Below, one piece after another: positions 7,943 to 14,691 of a stretch of 49,952 nt of DNA; position 1 is the stretch's first letter, and each line of letters begins with the position of its first letter. Position numbers and translations under genes: made by a program. Origin of the DNA: a virus. The notes under the pieces are model-generated. The model was not told where the DNA came from. It was given only the letters and a program-made list of their open reading frames with translations, and searched no databases. Location of the stretch: positions 1 to 49,952 of the IMG/VR virus record IMGVR_UViG_3300006305_000004. One strand, 5' to 3'.

Positions 7943-8014
7943 CGATTCTACGGGGAGTCGAACCCCGACCATGTCCGTGACAGGGACACGTTCTGACCAT
8001 TAAACTATAGAATC
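7943..8014 (-). tRNA. tRNA-Asp (anticodon GUC)
   Basis: It has a complete cloverleaf: acceptor GATTCTA/TAGAATC (7 bp), D-arm GTTT/GAAC, anticodon stem TGTCC/GGACA with loop CTGTCAC (anticodon GTC), a 4-nt variable loop, and T-arm CGGGG-TTCGACT-CCCCG. The discriminator base is G, as expected for Asp. CCA is not encoded, so the host enzyme must add it, as in cyanobacteria. It sits between early protein genes and just upstream of a promoter. Confidence 0.95.
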
Positions 8015-8020
8015 AGGAAA

Positions 8021-8061
8021 GGCACTTGTGTAGAGCTCCACATAAGGGTACAACTTGTGCC
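8021..8061 (-). other. Possible stem-loop between a small gene and the tRNA
   Basis: GGCAC near one end pairs with GTGCC at the other, with a short extra GT/AC pairing inside. It separates the 52-residue gene from the tRNA and might guide processing of the tRNA out of the early message. The pairing is modest. Confidence 0.3.
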
Positions 8062-8067
8062 AGTATG

Positions 8068-8226
8068 CTATTCCAATGGAACAGCGTTGCCGTTGTGTAT
8101 GACCTTCTTCTTAAGAAAGACATACGTCTCGTAAGGACAATCAGTCCATGTACCATGTGATACCATCCAGTCATAACCTAGTAGTACTGGTATCATGGCT
8201 TTGTCCTCTATGTATGTGTTAAACAT
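8068..8226 (-). CDS. Small early protein, 52 residues
   Basis: It starts MFNTYIEDKAMIPVLLGYDW and ends GNAVPLE. No domain is recognised. The ATG overlaps the stop of the gene before it as TAATG, which supports the start. Confidence 0.6.
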   Translation of the reverse strand: MFNTYIEDKAMIPVLLGYDWMVSHGTWTDCPYETYVFLKKKVIHNGNAVPLE

Positions 8227-8450
8227 TAGTCTTCCTCCTCGTCGTATTCTTCTCTTCCGTCTGCTATCTCCAAGCAGAAGTACTCAAGCAGTTGTCTAAC
8301 TGTGAGATCAGGTACTTCTATCATGTCTCTTAGAAAGCTACTGAATGAGTGTCTGTTGCCGTCAACCATGTAGTAGTACTCCTGTATGTAGTCGCACTGC
8401 CATTTGAGTTGTTCTGGTGTCTGTTGTGGTTGTGGTAGTGATGTTGTCAT
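8226..8450 (-). CDS. Acidic early protein, 74 residues
   Basis: It starts MTTSLPQPQQTPEQLKWQCD and ends in a strongly acidic run (DGREEYDEEED). There is a Tyr-rich segment (QEYYYMVDG) and a probable helix with RDMIEVPDL. No family is recognised. An AAGGAG ribosome binding site lies close upstream of the ATG. Small acidic early proteins of T7-like phages often bind host enzymes, but nothing here shows a target. Confidence 0.65.
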   Translation of the reverse strand: MTTSLPQPQQTPEQLKWQCDYIQEYYYMVDGNRHSFSSFLRDMIEVPDLTVRQLLEYFCLEIADGREEYDEEED

Positions 8451-8458
8451 GTGTCTCC

Positions 8459-8665
8459 TTAAAATGTATCAACGTGTTCTTCAAGCACCCAAGCGTCGCC
8501 TGTCTCCTCACCAGAGCCCATTGTACCCGGCACGCTTATGTAAAAGTGACCCATGTGCTCTCGTATGTGTGCTTCTGCTTCCTCGACTGTCAAATCTGGG
8601 TCGCCTGTATAACTGACGAAGCCCTCCTTGAGGCATCTGAATACGTGTGTTATCTCGTCTGTCAT
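8459..8665 (-). CDS. Acidic early protein, 68 residues
   Basis: It starts MTDEITHVFRCLKEGFVSYT and contains DLTVEEAEAHIREHMG. Acidic residues clearly outnumber basic ones. No domain is recognised. Its ATG overlaps the stop of the 143-residue gene. Confidence 0.65.
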   Translation of the reverse strand: MTDEITHVFRCLKEGFVSYTGDPDLTVEEAEAHIREHMGHFYISVPGTMGSGEETGDAWVLEEHVDTF

Positions 8666-9096
8666 TAGTTCTTACCTCCGTCGATAAGTCCAAGACTATC
8701 CTTACGTATCTGTAACTCGATAGCTAGTACCTCGTCCTCGATCTCCTTTCTTGGTCTGCTGTGTAAGTCCCACTTGTGTCCAATGTCAGCGGCAAGTACG
8801 TCAAGGTATAGATAGAATACGTCTTTGATGTAGTCCATCTGATCCTGTGGTGTGTGATCTGTCAAGGTGTATGCTTTCTGCATCATGCCGTAATGATTCC
8901 ATGCGTCAGGTGAGTCAAGCAAGTAGTGGTGCATGTAGTCAATGTTATCCTTGTAGTAAGCTAGTACCTTGTCCCACTCTTTGTGGTGTATAGCTTTACG
9001 CCAAGAACCATGTAGTAGTATGTCCTTGATCTCAAGTGGATTGTATGCGTTGAGTATCTCTACAATAGGTTGGTCTATAGGTGCGTGATTGGTCAT
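8665..9096 (-). CDS. Early-region protein of unknown function, 143 residues
   Basis: It starts MTNHAPIDQPIVEILNAYNP. It is mostly helical, rich in His, Tyr and Asp, with no membrane segment and no motif that I recognise. It sits in the coupled chain of early genes with one base or less between neighbours. Confidence 0.65.
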   Translation of the reverse strand: MTNHAPIDQPIVEILNAYNPLEIKDILLHGSWRKAIHHKEWDKVLAYYKDNIDYMHHYLLDSPDAWNHYGMMQKAYTLTDHTPQDQMDYIKDVFYLYLDVLAADIGHKWDLHSRPRKEIEDEVLAIELQIRKDSLGLIDGGKN

Positions 9097-9097
9097 G

Positions 9098-9379
9098 TTA
9101 AATAAACTCCATTGATGGTGTGATATAGTGTCCTACTGCGTCCTGTAGGAACATGTCTTTGTATAGCTGCACTACGTCTTCGATAGCTTGCTCATTGTCA
9201 GTCTCGATTGAGACTTGTTTGGTCAGCTCATGTACAGACTTCCAACATCCGTTTGCGTCTGTGACCATGTAGCCATCAAAGTGTGAGTCAAGTACCTCGT
9301 CGCAGTACATCTGCCAGTCAAGGTCTGATACGTAGTCAGTGTCCTTGATGTTGCGGCCAAATGTAAGGTGGTGTAGCAT
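9098..9379 (-). CDS. Acidic early protein, 93 residues
   Basis: It starts MLHHLTFGRNIKDTDYVSDL and contains DLDWQMYCDEVLDSHFDGY and ETDNEQAIEDVVQLYKD. The pattern is reminiscent of small conserved cyanophage proteins but I cannot name a family. It is acidic and soluble. Confidence 0.65.
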   Translation of the reverse strand: MLHHLTFGRNIKDTDYVSDLDWQMYCDEVLDSHFDGYMVTDANGCWKSVHELTKQVSIETDNEQAIEDVVQLYKDMFLQDAVGHYITPSMEFI

Positions 9380-9381
9380 AA

Positions 9382-9681
9382 TTAACTAAATTCGATAGTG
9401 TCTCCTGATGGTGTGTAAGCTGTGACCTTAGTAGTGTACTCGCCAAGCTCTGTGTTGAGTAGTGCTGCGGCAAGTGTCTGCTCGTTGGTCATACATAGTG
9501 GTGCTTGCTCGAATACGTCCGTGAACTCGTCGTTGTCAAGCTCGAGCCACACTACGTTCTGTGTGTCGTCAGACTCTGACCTTGTGTAGTCAAGCCCGAT
9601 AGCGTCGAGTAGCTCCTCGCAGTCAATGTCGATCTCGACTGCCACCTTGTAAGGTATAGGTGTGTCATGTACTGTGGTCAT
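9382..9681 (-). CDS. Strongly acidic early protein, 99 residues
   Basis: It starts MTTVHDTPIPYKVAVEIDID. By eye it has about 22 Asp/Glu against 3 Lys/Arg, so its net charge is strongly negative; this would fit a DNA-mimic or host-enzyme inhibitor but no homology supports a specific role. It is the first gene after the 9.74-kb promoter and has an AAGGACGGAC leader like the one before the 72-residue gene. Confidence 0.65.
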   Translation of the reverse strand: MTTVHDTPIPYKVAVEIDIDCEELLDAIGLDYTRSESDDTQNVVWLELDNDEFTDVFEQAPLCMTNEQTLAAALLNTELGEYTTKVTAYTPSGDTIEFS

Positions 9682-9734
9682 GTGCGTCCGTCCTTGTGAT
9701 TGTGAAAATTTTGGAATCTTTGTCTCATACCTTT

Positions 9735-9763
9735 ATTATAGCATCTTATTTTGAGACTGTCAT
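9735..9763 (-). promoter_or_regulatory. Sigma70-type early promoter with extended -10
   Basis: Minus strand: -35 ATGACA (5 of 6), 17-nt spacer, -10 TATAAT preceded by TGC (extended -10). It lies about 50 bases upstream of the 99-residue early gene. The TGCTATAATAA core is shared with the promoter at 10.17 kb. Confidence 0.75.
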
Positions 9764-9838
9764 GAGATGTGTGGAATCTCAAATAAGACAAATGCGTCGC
9801 ATGAGACTGATTGTGAATGAGTGTGAGATATGTGAGTC

Positions 9839-9937
9839 TCAACACACTTTCACTGGTCTTGATTTGACACGCTTGACAAACTGAGACTTACGTCTACGAC
9901 TCATGGTAGACGGCATCTTGATATACACATATGTCAT
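9839..9937 (-). CDS. Tiny basic protein, 32 residues
   Basis: It reads MTYVYIKMPSTMSRRRKSQF and continues basic to the end (VKRVKSRPVKVC). It begins a few bases after the stop of the 65-residue gene. An internal Met (MSRRRK) is another possible start. It may be a real arginine/lysine-rich early peptide, but it is too short to be certain. Confidence 0.4.
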   Translation of the reverse strand: MTYVYIKMPSTMSRRRKSQFVKRVKSRPVKVC

Positions 9938-9940
9938 TGA

Positions 9941-10138
9941 CTAGACTCCAGCGAAGGCTAACTGAGTCTCAGGCTTGAGATTGACTGCTAGGCCTAGTGT
10001 CTCAAGGTTCGCAATATCTTTAGCATTGATAGTCTTCTTACCTGTAAGACTTGTGAGAGCAGCAGCATATACTGGATCTAACACATAGTGTAGTTCTCTT
10101 CCGAAGGCTTGTGTCTTAACTGTCTTGATGTTGGTCAT
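9941..10138 (-). CDS. First early gene, 65-residue protein of unknown function
   Basis: It starts MTNIKTVKTQAFGRELHYVL and contains a TGKKTINAKDIANLETLGL segment. No domain is recognised. A strong AAGGAG lies nine bases before the ATG, downstream of a host-type promoter, so it should be among the earliest and most strongly made phage proteins. Confidence 0.7.
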   Translation of the reverse strand: MTNIKTVKTQAFGRELHYVLDPVYAAALTSLTGKKTINAKDIANLETLGLAVNLKPETQLAFAGV

Positions 10139-10170
10139 GTTTGGAATCTCCTTTTATCTCTTATGTACTT

Positions 10171-10199
10171 ATTATAGCAGTCCAAATTGAGATTGTGTT
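10171..10199 (-). promoter_or_regulatory. Early promoter with extended -10
   Basis: Minus strand: TGC followed by a perfect TATAAT; the -35 position (AACACA, 17-nt spacer) matches only 3 of 6, so activity probably rests on the extended -10. It is placed right for the 65-residue first early gene, with a strong ribosome binding site in between. Confidence 0.65.
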
Positions 10200-10463
10200 G
10201 AGATTTCAGCAGTCTCACACAGTATTATTTGAGTCACATGAGTCGCACATGATTGTGAGTCTAAGACTGAGATGATACTGATACAAACTAGAACGCCAAC
10301 AGATAGCGAGTCGTATGCGTCTCAACAGTCCAGTGCGTCCTTGTTGCGCTGAGACTCACTGGATTCGTCGGACTCATGAGTCTAATTGTTCTGTATTATA
10401 CTGCTACTGGCAAGGGGGATTTCCGACCGTGCTGCATACGTATATCGACTTCTCAAATTTCTG

Positions 10464-10619
10464 TCATTTTTTCTTGAATAAAGACTCTAAATACTGCTTC
10501 TTTAACTGTAAACGCTGCTCTTTGATGTTTAATAAAGGCCATCTTTCCACCTTTAGGGCGTATTTGACCTTCTTCCATCGAGCTAGCAAGGCCCTTTCTA
10601 AGGCTGCAAATAGCTTCAT
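10464..10619 (-). CDS. Small Lys-rich protein after terL, 51 residues
   Basis: It starts MKLFAALERALLARWKKVKY and ends in KKK; predicted as a single basic amphipathic helix. It occupies the place of T7 gene 19.5, between the large terminase gene and the genome end. There is no obvious ribosome binding site. The rest of the interval between it and the first early gene holds no gene that I can support, only the promoter, the GANTC cluster and a weak extra TATAAT at 10395-10400. Confidence 0.45.
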   Translation of the reverse strand: MKLFAALERALLARWKKVKYALKVERWPLLNIKEQRLQLKKQYLESLFKKK

Positions 10620-10647
10620 AGTGATTAGTTGGAGTAGGTTATTAAGG

Positions 10648-10668
10648 AATATCCACTCATAGGATATT
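10648..10668 (-). terminator. Stem-loop AATATCC/GGATATT after terL
   Basis: It is a perfect 7-bp stem with a 7-nt loop, directly following the larger hairpin at 10672-10706. There is no U-tract, so it may be a processing or packaging structure rather than a terminator. Confidence 0.45.
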
Positions 10669-10671
10669 AGG

Positions 10672-10706
10672 TACAGGAGAGGAGTCCACCCTTCTCTTCC
10701 CCTGTA
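10672..10706 (-). terminator. Long hairpin just after terL
   Basis: TACAGG pairs with CCTGTA, and the stem continues for about 13 pairs with one mismatch and one G-U. It begins about 17 bases after the terL stop. There is no following U-tract. It could end late transcription, or it could be part of the end-processing signal of the concatemer. Confidence 0.5.
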
Positions 10707-10720
10707 TAAGTGCGTGATCG
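10699..10720 (-). promoter_or_regulatory. Candidate phage RNA polymerase promoter after terL
   Basis: Minus strand CGATCACGCA followed by CTTATACAGGGG, then AAGAG. It matches 21 of 22 positions with a site in the RNA polymerase gene and resembles a T7-class promoter core (TATA-x-GGG-A). T7 has a promoter (phi-OR) at this same place, between gene 19 and the right end. The proposal rests on position and resemblance. Confidence 0.35.
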
Positions 10721-10722
10721 AC

Positions 10723-12459
10723 CTAACGCCAGTTATAGTGGTCGTTATAGTCGTCTAGACCCTGACATTCACGCCTTTGGTCAAGATCATACCCCATTAC
10801 GAGGTGATTTGCGCTTGCTTGAGGGTTATCAAGGAACTCTGCAAGCGTTTGTTCCCATTCTTCGCTCTTTCTAAGCCTAATTTGGTCTTGTGCAGAGATA
10901 GATAGGGCATCTGTGAAGTATTTTACACCTTGAGCTAGACAATCTAGCCTATCATCGTGTTTTACAGCCCTTTTATCTCGACACATGCGACTCATCTGAT
11001 AAAATAGCATATAGAGGAGCCTTTCTTCAGCTGGACTGTCTTGGTTGGACGCATAATCCCAATCAATGACACCACGGTCGACAATAAGACGATGCTGATT
11101 AAGAACAGGCTCAAGTGAGTCGATAATTCTGTCTTCTTTCCGAACATTTGCACGTACCTCTTCAATATTGATGTTTTGTTTCGTGTTGATAAGATGTTTC
11201 TTAAATAATTCACCTACGATGCCATCTCCAAAGTTTGTCTCAATAACCAAGCTTGTAACTCCATAGTCTCTGCATTTGGAAAGGATGTCGAGCAAGGTAC
11301 GATCCGAGTACCCGTCTCTGTAGGCTGACATCTCATGCAGATAGATGAGTCCATTTCGTTGAGAGAGGAAGGCGGCAGCTGTTTCATCCGTTCCACGACC
11401 GCTTGGGTCAACGCTGCAAATCGTTTCATCATAACTGCTCCACTCTCCCACGAGTTGCATTGGAGAGTAAAAGTAATCACCCGGGAGGCCGACGGTTGGG
11501 GCATCTCGAATGACTTTACTAGGATCGCTGCACCATATGATGTTTTCGGGAGCAGTGTTAGGGTTAACAGAAGTGACGATAAGATCAGCCATCTTAAGGG
11601 GGAATTTTTGTGCATCTGATAAGGTTGTGTCTAATTGAAACTGAAGCATAAAGTTGCTACGACCCATAGATGCTTCACGTTCTATGAGATCTTCGTCTGT
11701 GAATCTATCATCTGTTGGAGCCCATTCTTCCGCACCCATATCAACATCTTCTTGGATTTCGGGTGCAAGGATCCCCTCATATTTAGATAGCTTGTCTTGT
11801 CTTGGGTATCTGGCCGGCCAAACAAGTGGTCGATAATTCCGCTCCGCGAGCCTACGATAAATAGTAAAAGTAGTCTGAGGAGTCCCGAGATACATAATAC
11901 GAGAATCGCTTTTCGGCGTAAGGATGGATTCTGCTTCTGTGCAGAGTTGTAAGAGTTTTTCACGCATGAACTCCGTAAGTGAGTTACCCGGTACTTCTAC
12001 GTCATCCAAGATCATCAGGTCTGCACGAGATCCTGTCAGCTGTCCGGTGATACCAACTGACTTGACTGATGGTGCTTGGTGTGGGCTACAGTTAACATCA
12101 AAGCTGATCCTTGACCATCTACTGTCGTCCGACTTAGGTTGGAGGTGCTTTAACCAAGGTGTGTCTATGATGAGTTTCTGTAGAAAGATAGACATGTTGT
12201 CTGCACGTTCTTTTGATGCAGAGATTATCATGACCTTTCTTTCTGGGTCGTTAAATAGTGTCCATAATACAAACGCACCAGTAATCCACGACTTACCTAC
12301 ACCACGAAACGCCTGCACTTGCAAACGCTTCGGGCCGTTCTGTAGGTAGTCCGCAATAGCGTACTGTGCCCTCGTAGGACTAGGCAAGCCCAGCTCTGCC
12401 CACAATGCCTGTAGGAAGAGCTTGAAGTCTTGCTGTAGTAAAACTAGGGAATTTTCCAT
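10723..12459 (-). CDS. terL: Large terminase subunit (T7 gp19-like)
   Basis: The 578-residue ATPase-nuclease packages DNA into the prohead. The ATPase half has Walker A FRGVGKSWITG and Walker B LMILDDVEVPG; the nuclease half has CSVDPSGRGTDETAAAF, VIETNFGDGIVGELF and HDDRLDCLAQGVKYF, giving the acidic metal-binding set. Length matches T7 gp19 (586). It ends the late gene order; hairpins and a possible promoter follow the stop. Confidence 0.95.
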   Translation of the reverse strand: MENSLVLLQQDFKLFLQALWAELGLPSPTRAQYAIADYLQNGPKRLQVQAFRGVGKSWITGAFVLWTLFNDPERKVMIISASKERADNMSIFLQKLIIDTPWLKHLQPKSDDSRWSRISFDVNCSPHQAPSVKSVGITGQLTGSRADLMILDDVEVPGNSLTEFMREKLLQLCTEAESILTPKSDSRIMYLGTPQTTFTIYRRLAERNYRPLVWPARYPRQDKLSKYEGILAPEIQEDVDMGAEEWAPTDDRFTDEDLIEREASMGRSNFMLQFQLDTTLSDAQKFPLKMADLIVTSVNPNTAPENIIWCSDPSKVIRDAPTVGLPGDYFYSPMQLVGEWSSYDETICSVDPSGRGTDETAAAFLSQRNGLIYLHEMSAYRDGYSDRTLLDILSKCRDYGVTSLVIETNFGDGIVGELFKKHLINTKQNINIEEVRANVRKEDRIIDSLEPVLNQHRLIVDRGVIDWDYASNQDSPAEERLLYMLFYQMSRMCRDKRAVKHDDRLDCLAQGVKYFTDALSISAQDQIRLRKSEEWEQTLAEFLDNPQASANHLVMGYDLDQRRECQGLDDYNDHYNWR

Positions 12460-12468
12460 TTTTTCGGT

Positions 12469-14691
12469 TTACTTCTTCTTCTTTTTAAGATTTAATTTTT
12501 TTTGCAACGTATTTAAAGTATCATCTATAAGATTATCTGGCAGATCTTCAAATAAACCTGTTTGACCTTCGCCTGCATTTTGCATCCTAATATCATACGC
12601 ATCAAGTATCTTTCTCATTTGAGCAGCAGTTATATTTTCTCCACCAAACTTTTCTTCAATTTTTACAAGAAGTTTTTGGAAACTCTTTTGAGCTTTACGT
12701 AGCTGAGGAGTAAATAGTATTTCATCTATTAATTTTGGAGATCCAGTTGGTATAGCTTTATGTATAAGAGATATATCTTCTATTAATTCATCAAATTGAC
12801 GTGGTCTATAGCCACCTTCTGCTAATTTATCTCTAACAAAAGGTTTATAATTTACATTATTAGTTTTAACAAAACCAAGCTGTTTGCTAGTCAATAGTCT
12901 TTGCATAGTTTCTTGTATATCATTGTAGTCTGTAGCTAACGCAGCATCAGCAAGTCGTTTATAAGCTGCTTGTGCCTCTTCAGCTACGGTAGCAGAGTCA
13001 GCTATAATTCTTCCTAGCTCTCTGGCTTTGGATTCTCTAAAAGCGTCACTCTGTGACATGTTTATCAAGACATCATCAGTAAAGAATTTTTCTCCAGATG
13101 GCCCTATAGCATCACTTAAAAATAAGTGTGCAAGATAATGAGGTGAGTCTACGTCAGCTGTGCCACCAACTAGACGTATAAAGTTTTCTTGTTCAGAACC
13201 TAGTCCATCTAGTGATTCTTTCATAATCTCATTGACTCGTTTATACATAGGACTGTTAAAACCTAGTCCATCATATATACCCATTATACCTTTTAAAGCT
13301 GCAATGTGATGTACGTTTGATACATCCATACGACCGGGTGTATACTTACCAGTCAAACCTAGTAGCTCTGCTGCTGGTTTAAATGTCTCACGAAACTCAG
13401 CTATATTAAAATCTTTAAATGCTTTAGTACCAGCAGTGCCTGCTCCACCTGACATTATTACATCAAGGTCTGTTTCAAACAGTTCAATGTATGCTCTACC
13501 ATATTGCTTAGGCCGCATACTATCTCTAAACAAACGATAGTCAAAGTATAAGAAACCATCATCGTTTCTTCTTACAAACTCTGGTACTTGTCTAGCTGCT
13601 CGTCGTATTCTTGCATACTCTTTACTCTTTGGATCTATGTTAGCTTTTCTAAGCGATTCGTCAGCTACATCGTAGCGATTACGTTGACTTGCTAAGAAAT
13701 CACTTAAATCACCACCCTTTGGAAGACTTCCACGACCTTTTATAGCAAACGCTGTAGCAGGCTTCAACTCTTCTACTTGAGGTACTCTCCTTGATATAGT
13801 ACCATCAAGATTTAGTGTATCTGCAACAAATGCTGTCCCTTTATTTATCTTATTTTTCAAAGCTTTATATGCTTCTCCACCATCTTTGATACCAAAAACA
13901 GAACCAAGAAGTCCACCAGCTACAAAGCCAGATGCTAAATCTGTAGTGGTTACTTCTTCTCCTCTACCTAGTTTTGTACCTGTTACGTCAATAGCACCAG
14001 TAGTACCACCTTTTAACACACTTTTGTAGAATCTGCCTGCTTTAGTAGCAGCTCTAAATGGCTGTAATCCGGGTATTAGACTAGCAGCAGATGCAGCAGC
14101 CATTTCACCTTGGTTTATTTCTTTTTCTCCTCTTATTTTCTGGTTTGCCCAGTTAAAAAAAGCAGATCCGGGAGCTTGTATTGCTGTACCAGCTCCGGGT
14201 ACAAACGTATCAGCTACTATACCAGCAGCATCAAGACCTAAGTTTCCAAAGATTTCAACTAAAAGACCTCCGGCAAACCTAAGTCCATCATTATCTTTTA
14301 TATCATCTAGATATGTAGGTTTACGTTTATAATTTGGGCCAAAGATATCTTCTGGTTTAGGTTGACCTTTTAAGTTACCCTCTGTCTGTATGTCAGCATC
14401 AGGACGTAAACGTTCCTTTCCTTTGTAATATCGACCCATTTGACGTGATATTCTACGTCTTCTTTCAATAGAAGTTTCACCGGGTCTATCTTCTAGTATA
14501 TCATCTATTCGTTTTTGTTCTTCTTCTGCTCTTTTACGTAACTCTTCATTACCTTTTGTACGCTCCTGATACTCTCGATTACGACGTTCTAGATTTCTTT
14601 TAACATATTTATCTAATCCTTTTTCTGGGTCATTAGGATCAATCTCTTCGTTTTCATCTAGGTCGTCTTGTAGTATGTCATCTTCATTCAT
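12469..14691 (-). CDS. Large protein of unknown function inserted in the terminase module, 740 residues
   Basis: The N-terminal 130 residues are highly charged (DDLDENEEIDPNDPEKG, then Arg/Glu-rich). Residues about 135-275 are Gly/Ala-rich with hydrophobic stretches such as GTAIQAPGSAFFNWANQ and SGFVAGGLLGSVFGIK, which look membrane-active. The C-terminal part is helical and ends KKKKK, with an isolated NVHHIAALKG that recalls an HNH-type motif but lacks the rest. T7 has no gene of this size here. An ejected virion protein or a nuclease toxin are possible readings; I do not recognise the family. It is visibly richer in A and T than terL. Confidence 0.8.
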   Translation of the reverse strand: MNEDDILQDDLDENEEIDPNDPEKGLDKYVKRNLERRNREYQERTKGNEELRKRAEEEQKRIDDILEDRPGETSIERRRRISRQMGRYYKGKERLRPDADIQTEGNLKGQPKPEDIFGPNYKRKPTYLDDIKDNDGLRFAGGLLVEIFGNLGLDAAGIVADTFVPGAGTAIQAPGSAFFNWANQKIRGEKEINQGEMAAASAASLIPGLQPFRAATKAGRFYKSVLKGGTTGAIDVTGTKLGRGEEVTTTDLASGFVAGGLLGSVFGIKDGGEAYKALKNKINKGTAFVADTLNLDGTISRRVPQVEELKPATAFAIKGRGSLPKGGDLSDFLASQRNRYDVADESLRKANIDPKSKEYARIRRAARQVPEFVRRNDDGFLYFDYRLFRDSMRPKQYGRAYIELFETDLDVIMSGGAGTAGTKAFKDFNIAEFRETFKPAAELLGLTGKYTPGRMDVSNVHHIAALKGIMGIYDGLGFNSPMYKRVNEIMKESLDGLGSEQENFIRLVGGTADVDSPHYLAHLFLSDAIGPSGEKFFTDDVLINMSQSDAFRESKARELGRIIADSATVAEEAQAAYKRLADAALATDYNDIQETMQRLLTSKQLGFVKTNNVNYKPFVRDKLAEGGYRPRQFDELIEDISLIHKAIPTGSPKLIDEILFTPQLRKAQKSFQKLLVKIEEKFGGENITAAQMRKILDAYDIRMQNAGEGQTGLFEDLPDNLIDDTLNTLQKKLNLKKKKK

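Larger units (their letters stand above)
9714..10382. other. Cluster of GANTC words (mainly GAGTC/GACTC) around the early promoters
   Basis: I count about 15 GANTC pentamers in this 670-base stretch, where chance would give two or three. The words often sit in GAGTCTCA or TGAGACT contexts, and one pair forms the perfect palindrome GACTCATGAGTC at 10371-10382. The stretch covers two early promoters, two tiny genes and the non-coding region next to the probable genome end. Possible roles are protein binding, DNA methylation or restriction interplay. Confidence 0.5.

Noticed and set aside
7887-8000. N-terminal extension of the 305-residue protein through the tRNA
   Set aside because: The extension is the tRNA and promoter read as codons; the strong promoter lies downstream of that ATG.
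8417-8668. Plus-strand frame opposite the 68- and 74-residue early genes
   Set aside because: It is a mirror of two well-supported coupled minus-strand genes, with a biased Val/Cys/Leu composition.
10395-10400. Additional -10 box TATAAT on the minus strand
   Set aside because: No -35 match at 15-18 nt and no extended -10 (TGN), so I do not call it a promoter.
10315-10662. 115-residue open frame on the plus strand after terL
   Set aside because: All credible genes are on the minus strand; the product is Cys/Phe-rich without a pattern, has no ribosome binding site and spans the promoter-proximal and hairpin region.
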